DNA from: Welwitschia mirabilis
Lineage: Eukaryota > Gnetophyta > Gnetopsida > Welwitschiales
Length of the DNA stretch: 64,000 nt
Direction of reading: 5' to 3'
Assembly: GCA_051453625.1 (NCBI GenBank)
Contig: JBOZIK010000001.1
Coordinates: 71,769,460 to 71,833,459, forward strand
In this document: positions 1 to 10,884 of the stretch, piece after piece
How positions within the stretch are numbered: position 1 is the first letter of the stretch
Layout: every line of letters starts with the position of its first letter
Notes under the pieces: generated by a model
Seen by the model: only the letters and a program-made list of their open reading frames with translations
Told to the model about the DNA's origin: nothing
Database searches by the model: none
Translations under genes and position numbers: made by a program

Positions 1-843
1 ATTTTTAGCATTGTCATAACTACTGCCTTATCGAATGGAAAATTTTTATACATCAAGTCATGCATTTCTAAATCAAGTAATGTTATAATTTCTTCCATGG
101 GAGTCTACTAGGTTCAAATTTAGGGTGGATAAGTTATCTTCTTTATGTTGCCTTATGTCCATTCTTTTTGTTTTTTTTCATTGTTTAGTTAGTTGTTTCA
201 AAGTCATTTCTATATTTTCTTATCATTTTAGAACCTTAACATTTAATGCATTCCTTGTATAGTTTTCAATAAAGAATTCATTTCTTGCTTAGATGAGTTT
301 TCTTAATAATTTTGTGATCTTTATTTTTAGTCTTTTGGAGTTATAAACACTACTCTTAATCATTTTTGTAATGGCATATTTGTTGGGAATTCATGAATCT
401 GATTCATCCTAACTAGTACATTTTCATTTTTCTACTCTTTTCTTGCTTGTTGAAATATTTCATACATCTATATTTTTCAAATTTGACATTTCTACACTTA
501 GCTTTGCACATAATTCATTAATTGTCTAAATTCAAAAATACCCATTGTCTGCCTTCTCATTTCCATCTGATTTTCTTGCTTCATTAGCTAATACAAGACA
601 TATTATTTTTCTCAGGGGAGGATAGAACTCATTTTCATGGCTCATTTTTAAAACTTTTTGAGTTATTTTAGAGCTTTCATGAGATATAACTTTTTGAAAT
701 TTTCACTCCATACACATGATGTGTTACGTATTATTTTGCTATGTGATGTATTTGAGATTATTTATGAGCCTATTTTATAATTTCTAGATTGATTTTTTTA
801 AAAAGATAATTTAGCTCAAATTTGTAGTTGTTCATATGGTTTT
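1..843 (+). mobile_element. Decayed 3' internal region of an Athila-like gypsy element
   Basis: No coding frame survives. The first ~350 bases align by eye with 7,380-7,740 (shared order: a segment ending in tatcaag/tatcgaa, then catgcatttt/catgcatttc, acatcaag, ttcttcc/tttctag, and a block reading gttgtccatt/gccttatgtccatt). Both segments lie upstream of an LTR-like block of one family, so this is most likely the post-pol region of a related element that extends left of the window. Orientation is inferred from the following LTR. A purine-rich stretch (ctcaggggagg) lies near 611, as in post-pol regions of such elements. Confidence 0.4.
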
Positions 844-1985
844 TGTTAGGGACTGACAAAGGCTAAGTGGAAGGGTTATGATGCACTACCAAATTGTATG
901 TATTTGATGGGGCATTATGAGCTAGTTTGTAGAACATTTATATAGTTTTAGATGCAATTTTGAGGATTATGGAGAATTGATGGAAGATCTCAGAAATGTG
1001 TAATTCTTGATATGATTAAAGGTATTTAAATCATATTCTAATACATTGTGTCTTAAAAGAATATCACTAATGAAAAAGACTAGATTATCTTAAGTTGGAA
1101 GAATAAAGAATATTATCATTTCCTACATTGTTCCCATGACAAATAAGATGATAACACTGCATAAGCCATATAAGAATGTTGACATGGACTGAAGCCAATA
1201 TTGCAGAGCCATTTTCCTAAAGGAGTATTATCCCCATGCTTATCTACATGACATGCAGGACAATGAATGTAATGTTTAACCATCATGCCCTTAGTCATTC
1301 CCACAATAGTCAAGTTGACACCTGAAATGGCTAGCTGACCTTCATTCATTTCTTTACCTGAATTAAGAACATTTTGTAGTGCATTTTGTGGGATACTTTT
1401 GCTTTCTTAGCCCTATAAATATGACCCCCCTTTAACTCTCTTATCCATCTTTGATGCACTAGAAATTTTCATGATAAGAGATTGAATGGTGAGAGATCTC
1501 TCTTGTGAGTTGCATAAAGATGTTCTCTTGATGAAGGGCTATGCATTCTCCATTGAGGCTTGGCTATTTTGTAATCTAGATGTTGGTTTAATTTTAATAT
1601 AAAACTCTATTTCATTTGTGCATTTAATTCTGTTATATTTCCCTTATAATTTATGTTGTCCTTGATCTAGCAACAGTTTCATCAATAATATAGGTCTTAA
1701 GGTAAGGCTTTATTAAGGTTAAAGGAAGTAGTTTTAGATTCATTTTCCATTGCACTTTATTAAACATACTTAATAGGTTATATAAGGCTAGTCTTCCTGA
1801 GAAGTCAATTTAGTAATTGAATAGGTGTTAGGTTTAGTTGCACTTGAATTGCATTGCATCTTTAATTTCTTGCACTGTTCTTATGTTTGAATACATTCTC
1901 ATAAAAAGCAATTCTCATTCTTCTCTCATAAGTCTTTAATGGGTTATGACATTTGGGTTACTCCCATTCATATTAGAGTGTGTAT
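844..1985 (+). mobile_element. LTR A, Athila-like family
   Basis: LTR-like block starting TGTTAGGGACTGACAAAGGC and fading after 'gacatttgggttactccc' near 1,950-1,985. It shares its first ~50 bp and its 3' end with 10,885-12,290 (LTR B). Its body from 'tttgatgg...tagaacatttatatag' onward also matches 49,165-49,250 (LTR C). It contains a TATA-like box and several copies of a palindromic ~40-bp motif. No primer-binding site is visible after its right end, so it may be a 3' or solo LTR. Boundaries are approximate. Confidence 0.6.
1414..1420 (+). promoter_or_regulatory. TATA-like box of LTR A
   Basis: TATAAAT in a locally GC-richer context (agcccTATAAATatgacccccc). It occupies the same relative place as TATAAATA in LTR C at 49,671. 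It is the likely RNA polymerase II start region of the ancestral LTR and is unlikely to be active now. Confidence 0.5.
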
Positions 1986-2094
1986 TTTACAATATATATA
2001 TATATTTGTAATTATTAAAATTCTTTGACATAAAAAGTATTTCAAAAATACACATCACAAGAAATATTTTATAGCCTAAACCTTTTAATTGTAA

Positions 2095-2860
2095 TTCTTT
2101 CATATCTTACGTGTTTTTATATATGGATTTGTTGAATTATTTCTCTCTTATTTTCTTATCCATGACTTCTTATAGATAATCTATATGTTTTCTTTTCATT
2201 TGTGTATCCTATAATTTACTATCATAGTCTTGAATATCTTTTCAAAATCTTCTATGATTCTAAGTTCTTGCATCCTTTCATAATCTAAAGAAATTTTTAT
2301 TTCCTTAATTAAAATCTTATATTTTCTTAGAATTCTTGTAAACTTCCAAAATTTCTTTCTTATATCTATTAGTTTAAAATCCTTTTGTGAGTATCTTCTA
2401 TATTATCAAAGCTTATTCTTGCATGAATCTTATTCCTTATGAAAATTGTTGATGCTAGAAATTAAACTTGTAAAAGCAAATCTTGTTCTTTATTGAGATA
2501 TCTTTAAAACTCCAAATCTTGTTATGGAAAAGAGAGTTTCACAAATCACTAAACGAGGTAATAAAATATGGAATAGATTACCAAATGAGGCAATGAAATT
2601 AATAATCCATAGATTGCTGAATGAGGTAGTGAAAAGATAAAATCACAGATTGCTGAAAGAGGTATGGGAATGACAATCCATAGATCACTAAATAAGGAAG
2701 TTCAAAAATAAAAATAAAATCATATATTGCCAAATGAGGCAGTGATAATGATGATTCATAGAATACTAAATGAGGAAATGGACAAATTAAAATTACAAAT
2801 CGCCAAATAAGGTAGTGGTAAACTACGATAAAACCATTTAATCTCATTTCCATTTTCATG
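2095..2860. repeat. Left arm of a large imperfect inverted repeat
   Basis: The reverse complement of this segment aligns with 3,565-4,470. Matched landmarks, from the centre outward, are the tandem array, 'gaaactctc', 'aacaagattt...taaagat', 'aagaataagattt', 'aacataagattt...gaaataaaaatt', 'caagaacttagaa' and 'aacaaatccatatat'. The innermost ~280 bp (2,537-2,812) is a tandem array. A 260-base open frame here on the - strand is only a translation of that array and is not a gene. Confidence 0.7.
2537..2812. repeat. Tandem array, about 8 units of 35-43 bp
   Basis: Units have the form 'atagatTGCTGAATGAGGtagtgaaaa', starting near 2,537, 2,575, 2,610, 2,645, 2,680, 2,723, 2,758 and 2,797. Each carries a variant of CNNAATGAGG preceded by 'agat'. 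The same unit occurs in reverse complement, also about eight times, at 3,575-3,850. Confidence 0.7.
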
Positions 2861-3189
2861 AAAATCCAAGGCTTGATTATTTAGAGTATTTATTCTTATT
2901 TCATCTTAATCTATATTATATCTTCAAATTTTTCTTCCCTTTATCTTTGCCTTGCTTAGGTTATACTAAGGACTATGATGTTTTATGGTTATTACTCTAT
3001 ACTATTTTGTGTTAAATAGGTGTTAAACTAGAGCATAATAAATGCTAATTTATCTCATCAAGGAGAACATGTGGAAATGAAATATTTATTATCTAGCTTA
3101 TGCTTGACAAATGTTATTGGAGTGATTTATTCCCTTATGTAACTTATGATATTGTAATATCTTGTGATAACTTTTGTTTTCAAAACTTG

Positions 3190-3438
3190 ATAGTTATTTA
3201 TCTATAAAAGAGTCATAACATTATATCTTTGAGATGGTAAATTATTTTTTTTTAATCTTGTAGTTTGGAGTTTAATGTAAAAGGATTATGGTTGTAGCCT
3301 TACTTAAAGTCTTAATGTAATAAGTTTTTGATAGTATGTAATATTTTTTTATTTTAAATATATCTTTCTTATAGAACTTAAGCTTTAGATGTCCATCATT
3401 CTATTTAAAGGTTTTAAGTTAAAAATGTGGATGTTACA
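3190..3438 (+). mobile_element. 3' part of a chromovirus-type LTR
   Basis: The segment ends in 'atgtggatgttaca', the TGTTACA-type terminus common in Tekay/Del chromovirus LTRs, and is followed directly by a Met-type primer-binding site. The 5' limit is unknown; the LTR may run back into the inverted-repeat arm. It sits in the loop of the inverted repeat. Confidence 0.45.
3203..3210 (+). promoter_or_regulatory. TATA-like box of a chromovirus-type LTR
   Basis: TATAAAAG (tctataaaagagtcat), about 230 bp upstream of an LTR end and PBS at 3,438-3,453. That spacing suits the U3/R junction of an LTR. Inferred, not demonstrated. Confidence 0.35.
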
Positions 3439-3441
3439 TTT

Positions 3442-3453
3442 TGGTATCAAGGC
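3442..3453 (+). other. Primer-binding site, initiator tRNA-Met type
   Basis: TGGTATCAAGGC lies three bases after the LTR terminus TTACA at 3,438. It matches the plant initiator-Met PBS TGGTATCAGAGC at ten of twelve positions. The combination of LTR end and PBS makes this more than a chance match. No gag-pol follows; the right arm of the inverted repeat begins about 110 bp later. Confidence 0.55.
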
Positions 3454-3564
3454 ATAACTTTTTTTTTATTATGATAATTTATAATTGATGCATAGTCTTG
3501 GTTCTATATGTTAAGAACCTTATATTTTGATATGAAAGTAACATTCAAAGTTTTTGGGTGAAAA

Positions 3565-4470
3565 CATGGATATTACACAATATGTCATTTGGTGATCTGT
3601 GTTTTTTATTTATCCATCACCTTTTTTGGTGATCTAGGAATTATCATTTCCACTACCTCATTCAGTGATTTGTGATTTTATTTTATTTTGTCATTGCTAA
3701 TTTGGCAATCTATCTATTACATTCCCATTACTGCATTTGATGATCTATGATTTTATGTTTCCATTACCTCATTCAGTGATCTATGTCAATTCTATTATTT
3801 CATTTGGTAATCTATGGGTTTTCATATTTTACTATCTCATTTTGTGCTCCATGAAACTCTCAATTCTTTAACAAGACTTAAAGCTTTAAAGATGTTACAA
3901 GAATAAGATTTACTTTCTTGGTTATCTTTTCAAGTATCAAAATACTTTACAAATTAATCTAAATATGCAATGTTTTAGTTTACAAGAGTCAATATAATAC
4001 ACAAATAATTTTTTATTATACAAGTAATACTTAAAGATTTAAAACCAATGGAAATAATTAAGACATTTTAGAAATTTAAAAAAATCCCAAGAAACATAAG
4101 ATTTAATAAGAAAATAAAAATTCATTTAAACCACAAAGGAATTCAAGAACTTAGAACCATATAAACGATGTAAGAATGCAATGGAACCAAACTTGAAAAA
4201 AAAAGGTAATAGTAAAATCATATAAAAGATACAAGAAAATTATAAGAATTATATTAGATATACACAAAATATAGCTCATACAAGATTAAATAATTACATA
4301 GGATCATACAAGAAATAAAAATAAATCTAAGATTATACAAGTAAATTAACAAGCATTATAGGCTATTTAAATGGAGGAAAAACATAAATATTGTTTAAAT
4401 GAAATAATGAATCATAGAATAAAAGAGCAAGGATATAACAAATCCATATATGAAAGCAAGTGAGATTGNN
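3565..4470. repeat. Right arm of the large imperfect inverted repeat
   Basis: Reverse complement of 2,095-2,860. It opens with a mirrored tandem array (3,575-3,850; units such as 'acctcattcagtgatctatg'). It then continues through the flanking single-copy part to 'aacaaatccatatatgaaag' at 4,437, where an N gap cuts it. The arms are about 0.8-0.9 kb and separated by ~0.7 kb. No ORF is present. Confidence 0.7.
3575..3850. repeat. Mirrored tandem array, about 8 units
   Basis: Units near 3,588, 3,622, 3,656, 3,697, 3,733, 3,768, 3,800 and 3,835 read '(c)tcattTGGTGATCTatg' with variants TCAGTGATTTGTG and TTGGCAATCTATC. They are the reverse complement of the left-arm units at similar spacing and number. 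Confidence 0.7.
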
Positions 4471-4521
4471 NNNNNNNNNNNNNNNNNNNNNNNNNNNNNN
4501 NNNNNNNNNNNNNNNNNNNNN
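4469..4521. other. Assembly gap (53 N)
   Basis: Run of N at the outer end of the right inverted-repeat arm. ORFs drawn across it have no meaning. Confidence 0.99.
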
Positions 4522-5135
4522 CCATGATCCAACATGTAGTTTTCCAAGATTTTAAGATTACTACACCCAAGCTCTAAAGACTTTAAGGTTCTAAACACTT
4601 TGAAGTTTCCAAAGCTCCAAAGTAGAAGGTATCCAATGTTTCAAGTTTAGAGGATATTAAAAATAATAAGACTAAGGATAAAATAGATTCAACTTATAAT
4701 GAGATAAAGGAATTCAAAATATATTGGGAATTTTAGGGGAAACATACAAGCCATTACTATTCCTAGAAAATAGTTATGATTCCCTCACCTACAATAATTA
4801 CTTTACCTGGCCACTAGGCACATTTAATATTTCATCATAATAATAGTAAAGACTCAACATGCTAGAAATATTTTATGAATAATAAGTAATTAATAGTTAT
4901 GAAAAAATCTCTCTATCATCAATACCTAAGTTAAAAAAAATCAAGTTCTTAGCATTTTCCAAAATAAGTATAAAGAAGAAGAATCTCAACCACATGACAT
5001 CTTTCTATTGTAGAAAATATAAAGAATCATTGGTATTTATTCCAATAAGCCTTTCAAAGGAAAATCCCAAAATTCTAAAAATATTCCACTACTTGCAATT
5101 ATTGAGAAAAAGAATTAAGAAGAAATAGTTAGCAA
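4522..5135. other. Unassigned AT-rich DNA
   Basis: No motif, repeat or coding trace recognised on either strand. Confidence 0.5.
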
Positions 5136-5695
5136 NNNNNNNNNNNNNNNNNNNNNNNNNNNNNNNNNNNNNNNNNNNNNNNNNNNNNNNNNNNNNNNNN
5201 NNNNNNNNNNNNNNNNNNNNNNNNNNNNNNNNNNNNNNNNNNNNNNNNNNNNNNNNNNNNNNNNNNNNNNNNNNNNNNNNNNNNNNNNNNNNNNNNNNNN
5301 NNNNNNNNNNNNNNNNNNNNNNNNNNNNNNNNNNNNNNNNNNNNNNNNNNNNNNNNNNNNNNNNNNNNNNNNNNNNNNNNNNNNNNNNNNNNNNNNNNNN
5401 NNNNNNNNNNNNNNNNNNNNNNNNNNNNNNNNNNNNNNNNNNNNNNNNNNNNNNNNNNNNNNNNNNNNNNNNNNNNNNNNNNNNNNNNNNNNNNNNNNNN
5501 NNNNNNNNNNNNNNNNNNNNNNNNNNNNNNNNNNNNNNNNNNNNNNNNNNNNNNNNNNNNNNNNNNNNNNNNNNNNNNNNNNNNNNNNNNNNNNNNNNNN
5601 NNNNNNNNNNNNNNNNNNNNNNNNNNNNNNNNNNNNNNNNNNNNNNNNNNNNNNNNNNNNNNNNNNNNNNNNNNNNNNNNNNNNNNNNNNNNNNN
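5136..5695. other. Assembly gap (560 N)
   Basis: Run of N. It lies where the gag-pol body of an Athila-like element would be expected if LTR A and LTR B belong together. Confidence 0.99.
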
Positions 5696-6476
5696 AAAAA
5701 TAAGAAAATAACAAAATAAGGGAACATAATAATCATGGTATAGTAAATGTAATAATTACAAAAGGAAATAAAATAATATTTATATAACCACTAATTTATC
5801 TATTAAAAGTATATCATTAAATAAATAAGAAAATACTAATAATATATTAATTATAGTGGTTATAAGAAAAGAAAGAATTTAAAAATAATAATCACAACAC
5901 AAAAAGTTTTCACAAAGTAAAGAATTATAGTTAAAATAATAATAATGTGCTGATAAATAAAGAATAAATAAATAATCAAGTAATCAAATCAGCTTAGGAG
6001 ATGCCATCATATAAAATTTATTTTTATTTAGTTTTTATTTAAATACTAAAAATGCAAATAGGGAAATCAAGAAAAATGCTTCAAAAACTTATTTCCAAAA
6101 AAAAGAAATCTTGATTCTTTAAACTTAATGATTACTTTGAGCTTACTATACTACTTAGCATAATTAACTTGGTTATTCACCTTATGAACTTGACTATGGT
6201 TAAAATTGTATACTTTTAATTGATGTTTGCTATAACTCTTATTGCACCATTCACTAACATCATGTCTTGAAGCGTAATAAAAACATCCATTATAAACTAT
6301 TTCAATTACATCACTTGGATGAAAAATTAATTAGCACCATTTCCCATCAACTCATTCATAAAGTCCAAGACAAATAAAAGCATGATAAAAAGCTCATTTA
6401 CAAATCCTTTAAACTTGGTTAATTGATATTACTATATAATACTTGAGTGCATCTTTTATAGAACAAGTTTATCTTT
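5696..6476. other. Unassigned, probably degraded pol DNA
   Basis: Very AT-rich with dense stops in all frames. It lies just upstream of the recognisable integrase C-terminus at 6,477, so decayed pol is the likely origin, but no motif is readable. Confidence 0.35.
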
Positions 6477-6728
6477 AAATGGTTCGGTTCTTACATTGTT
6501 GAAAAAGTATAATCTAATGGCTCTATTAAGATTTTTGATTTGAAAATAAAAGATATCCACAAAGTCAATGGACAAAGGCTCAAAATTTATAAACCTCATA
6601 ATGACTATACTTCTGCCTTGAACATGGTAAAAGCAATTAAATTAAAGGATCCTATTAAGGAGAAAGTGAATTCCTCTTTGTCATTTTCTAAATTTTCTCT
6701 TAGTATATTTTCTCATTTTAAGTTGTAA
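6477..6728 (+). pseudogene. Integrase C-terminus, Athila/Tat-type Ty3/gypsy
   Basis: One continuous frame from 6,477 reads KWFGSYIVEKV, a stop, then SNGSIKIFDLKIKDIHKVNG and QRLKIYK. This is the typical end of integrase in non-chromodomain gypsy elements of plants: a W-GP-V-V block, a 'GAVEI' block and a 'KVNGQRLKPY' block. The domain folds as an SH3-like barrel and helps bind DNA during insertion of the element's cDNA. One internal stop (near 6,507) and the lack of any upstream pol show that it is dead. It sits 4-5 kb downstream of LTR A and about 4 kb upstream of LTR B, on the same strand, as expected for an Athila-like element with a long post-pol region. I am confident of the family, less so that A and B are its own LTRs. 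Confidence 0.75.
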
Positions 6729-7379
6729 TACTACTTGATCATCTTTGACTTGATTCATGTTTGAATTTAATAGGTTTTATCGTGATTAAGTAATCTCTTA
6801 CTTTGGCCATTATTATGAAAACATTGGATTTAGCTATTCTTTAGATATTCTTGTGTCTAATCATTAATCTCCTTAATTAATTTATTTTAGGATCAATTAT
6901 GTTAATTATATGCTTATTGGTAATAATGTATTTTGTTATCTTATCACTCTAATGATTAATTCATGCTTCAGAAATGGGATCCTAATTCAATAAAAATAAT
7001 AGAAAAAAAGTAAATATTGAACTAAATAAAATAAAAAAGTTAACCCTCTTGAAAAATATTCCATGATGTCCTACCACAAGCACATTGAGGTAAATTTTAT
7101 TAAGTGGACCTTTGGCAGTATGATATAGTAGCTGAGAAAACTCTATAAGAGGGTCAATTGGTGATGATATAGTTTTTCTTATAGAATTTTACTCTCTTGG
7201 CAGTGTTTGCACTCTTATTATCATGATTAATAGTATTTTTCAATACTTTACTTCATTTCCATCACTTCAAGGTGAAACCATTAAGATCCTTTTAATATTT
7301 TAATCACTAGATGATGTTTTTTTCAAGTATTATGGTTGTTATATCTAAAGATGAATTGAATTATAGTCCAAACATCAAT
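6729..7379 (+). other. Post-pol region, no coding trace
   Basis: AT-rich DNA after the integrase stop with no recognisable domain. Confidence 0.4.
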
Positions 7380-7740
7380 TAATACTTTATAAAATAAAAT
7401 TTTGATATTAGTCCTTTTATGGCTTTATCAAGTGATAAACTATGGTATTATTCAATTGTATCATGCATTTTTACATCAAGCAGCATTATTATTTTTTTAT
7501 AAGAAATCTTTCTAGGTTAAAATTTACAATAAAGTAGTTAATCTTCTCCTTATTTCTTGTTGTCCATTTTCATTACTCTTTATTATAAATCAGTCTTATT
7601 AAAGTTATTAACTTTAATTTTTCATAAATAATAGTAAGACCCTTATCATTTTCTAGTCCTCTTGTTCATAATTCTTGAGTATTAATTTAAAATGATCATA
7701 TCATTAATCATTTTATTATGTTCCTTATCTATTGTTCTTA
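7380..7740 (+). repeat. Post-pol segment repeated at window start
   Basis: Aligns by eye with 1-350. Anchors include 'catgcatttttacatcaag', 'ttctaggtt.aaattta', 'aagtagttaatcttctcc' and 'gttgtccatttt'. It is part of the same Athila-like family's post-pol region. Confidence 0.5.
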
Positions 7741-7885
7741 TCACACTTCCACAAATACTTCCACCATGATACCACAACCTTCTTGATCCTCTCACATCCA
7801 AATTTAATTTTTTAAAAACTTATTTGTTTTATCTATTAATTTAATTTTAACCTCAACCCTAAATTATTAAATTTCTTAATGTAAG

Positions 7886-8414
7886 GATTTCATCCTCTCT
7901 ATCATCTAGATGACAAAGGAGATGGTAGTCTTTTACTAGTTCTTATCCCAAGAAAACTCTTCTACTTGATTACTTAACCTTCCCAATGCAAAAAAACATG
8001 ATTACTAAATATTATTTACCTTGTTGTCCATTAGATAATAGGTAGGATGACATTAGTTTGATCCTCTCTGGTCACCCCCTCTATCACCTTTATAATTATT
8101 ATGATGCCTTGATAAATTTCATACCTTACAAAATGCAAAATTAAATATCCATCATTTTCTTAGTCCAAATACTATTCTAGTCATCCATCCATGTTATCTT
8201 TCCTATTAGTTTTCATTTTTAAGCTTAATGGAGAAGTTTTTAGGGCATATTTAGTTTCACCTTCCTTCATTCCAGCCTTTCCTTCTCTTAAAATTCAAAA
8301 CCACTTTTAAAAATATTGTCATCTCCTATGTCATCTAGATGAAAACATGGATGACATTTACTGTTTTATAGTAGTCATCTTGGGGATTTATCTAGATGAC
8401 ATGATAGATGAGAC
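7886..8414. repeat. Cluster of nested palindromic motifs
   Basis: Several copies of a ~40-bp motif with outer arms GTCATC(C)/(G)GATGAC and an inner palindrome around TCATCTAGATGA lie here. The clearest is 8,318-8,355, where the inner 12 bp (8,331-8,342) is a perfect palindrome. Further copies are at about 7,886-7,925 and 8,374-8,414, with weaker ones at 8,018-8,052 and 8,062-8,110. Confidence 0.6.
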
Positions 8415-9142
8415 ATATAGAAGCATAAGTTAAATCCTTTTTCCCTCGATTTTTCTTCATTTTTACACTATTTTACTCCATTTCTTGATTGGAGGATTTG
8501 TGCTCTTCCTTCTACTATTATCTAAATATCTTCATTTTATTAGATCTGTTATCTAATAATCAAATTCAAGATAATTTCCTTAAAATGAGATGTGTCCCAT
8601 GTATCCTACTTATTTTCACTTATTTGTCTTATTTCTTAGCCTTTTCAAGTGCCACTTTTGCATAGAACATTTAATTTTTCACGCTTGTCATTTTGGTCTA
8701 AATGGATTTAAATTTCACTAATTATTTTACAAGAAATATAAATTTTTGTGATATGAAAGATAAAATTAGGTTGTGTTTTTCAAATTTAGATTTCTATCAC
8801 ATCATTTAGTAAAACATAAGAATGCTTATAGTCAAATGATTAACATAACTAGCTCTATGTTTCTACCAAGTTCCTTTTTTTTTTGATTTAGGAACTTCTC
8901 TTTTTACATTATTCTATGCCCACTTCTTATATGAAAATGCATAAATTAATTAATGTTTTACTTTTTCCTTTAGTTTATGTAATTTGGAATGAATTACTTT
9001 ACATGTTAATGAGATAAAGATGAATTTTTAAGATTTTATGCCAAAACTTAAATTTTTTGAGAGAAATGCTTAATTTTTATGAGATATGTTATGTATTGAA
9101 TATGAAATGCATGTTTTCTTTCTATGGTATACATTTTGAGTT
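8415..9142 (+). other. Unassigned internal DNA of the Athila-like element
   Basis: No readable domain. Lies between pol and the env-like fragment. Confidence 0.4.
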
Positions 9143-9152
9143 NNNNNNNNNN
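9143..9152. other. Assembly gap (10 N)
   Basis: Short run of N of a fixed size, probably a join of unknown true length. Confidence 0.95.
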
Positions 9153-9474
9153 AAACATACTAGGTCATAGTTTGAATATGATGAGGTAGAGGTAGAAGCC
9201 TCTTCATAGACTACAATATTACCCCAGTAGTTAAGAGAACTAAGCTAGTTCATCCTCATCCTCATTTTGCTAAGTTGTAATCTATTTAATCAGCATCTCT
9301 TAGAGTAGAGAGGAGCTTTGGGGATTTCATGAGGTGACTTGATCTTAAGGTACAAGAAAAATTAAGTTATAGTTGAAATGGATCTTAGATGCCTAAGGCA
9401 ACTATCAAAATACAAAGATTCATCAATTCTATGATTTGATTCACATAGAAATTTCATAGGATATAGATGACTAT

Positions 9475-9792
9475 ATGGTAAATATGATCATAGTGATGAT
9501 TAATAACAATGACATCTCCATTATTCCAAGATACATCACATTAGTAATGGGACTAAAAGACTTGAAAAACATATATATAAACTTTGCAAGTGATGAGAAG
9601 GATAAAAATGCTTATAGCATGATGTTGAACATTTCCCCAAATGTCGTAGATGATAGAAGAGGAGTACTAATTACACATCTTTCGCTAGTGTATAGGATCT
9701 TACATAGAGTGTTGATTCATAATATTAGTTCTTCTTTCCATAACAATCACTATATGATTGCACACTTATACATTCTAGAAGTGTTTAGGTAG
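9475..9792 (+). pseudogene. Possible env-like/ORF3 fragment of an Athila-type element
   Basis: A 105-codon open frame, unusually long for this window. It contains residues 70-90 reading LVYRILHRVLIHNI followed by SSSFHNNHYMIAHLYILEVF. This resembles the 'RILHHI..HNI.PR.......S..DLFLI' core of the putative plant transposon protein domain found downstream of pol in Athila-like elements. Position supports the call: same strand, 2.7 kb after the integrase C-terminus and about 1.1 kb before LTR B. The function of this ORF in plant elements is not established; it has been compared to retroviral env. Only a fragment remains, and the upstream half (9,153-9,474) has stops. The match is from memory of the family pattern, so a profile search should decide it. 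Confidence 0.45.
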
Positions 9793-10884
9793 GGGATAAG
9801 ATGGACTTATCTTCCTTTATATGGAGGAGGTTTAGATCCATGATGGATGCATGACATATCTAGATACTAGGATTTCAGTGCTTACACTCAACCATCTTCT
9901 AACACTTTAGAATTCTTAAGCTAGTAAGTAAGTAGCACATGCCACATCTATAGAATTCTACATGATACATGTAGAACATGAGCATTTCTTTTTATGGAGA
10001 TCCTAAGTAACAATAGAAGTAGGTTTTTAGAGTTATTCTAGGATTGATTACTATTGAGCAGATGTAGACATTACTTACATGCATAGTTTAAAAGTTAAAA
10101 GATATCATGGAATAATATGAGGTAGAGGATGTTCACAATTAAGTAGAGGATGACTTCCATGAAGCATTAAATAATTAATATAAGAGAATAGATAACAATC
10201 ATAAGGAGTTATGTTATGCAGATTGAAAAAGGAATCACAATTAATCATCCAAAGATAGTACGATTTTAGGGTAAAGAGGTCACACATACAATTTAGATAT
10301 TATTAAGTTCCTCCTTGTTGATTAATAAAGAGAGCTCTCCTTCTCTACCTCCTTCTATGAGTTCCAAGATGGAAATTACCTTAACCCTTCAAGGATATTA
10401 ATGTAGGAAGGATTATTATTATGACTCATTCATTTCAATTGTACTTAAAATATCTACCTTATTATATATATACATTTTAGTTTTTGAGTCAGTATTATTA
10501 TATCTCATGATGATTTCTTATACATAGCATTCCATTTTTATCTTGTTGATTTAACAAACATTTAACTAGGGGGAAAATGTAGAAAAGATTAGGCATATCT
10601 AATGTCTTGCTTTAGATTATATATTTTAGATAAGTCTTCATAGGGGAATAATTAGGTTTTCAAGCTAAAGCTATAAAATAAAGTCAAAAAAAGGTCATCC
10701 GACTCATCGTCTAAATGATAGGGTGGATGACACATGTTTTTTGGTAATTTTTCATAGCAAGTATTATATTGAGCCAATAATGGCCAGGAAACTATATGGT
10801 AAAATATATAAAATTAATTTATATTTTTAAATAATTAATTATCCTTACTAATTTGATTCACAACCTAGAATTATCTACTTACTT
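9793..10884 (+). other. Post-env internal DNA with one palindromic motif
   Basis: No coding trace. Carries a copy of the nested palindrome at 10,694-10,732 (GTCATCC...GGATGAC). Confidence 0.4.

Noticed and set aside
1116-1349. A 77-codon - frame with two CxxC-like cysteine pairs.
   Set aside because: Lies antisense inside LTR A over the palindromic motifs; no counterpart frame in LTR C.
2599-2859. An 86-codon - frame with repeated 'LPHLVIYD'-like residues, considered as a repeat protein.
   Set aside because: It is the translation of the 37-bp tandem array in the inverted-repeat arm; the unit length is not a fixed multiple of three and the mirrored array has no matching frame.
5089-5736. Open frames of 200 or more codons across N runs (also 18,611-18,907 and 57,664-58,831).
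   Set aside because: They consist almost wholly of N; no stop can be called there, so they are artefacts.
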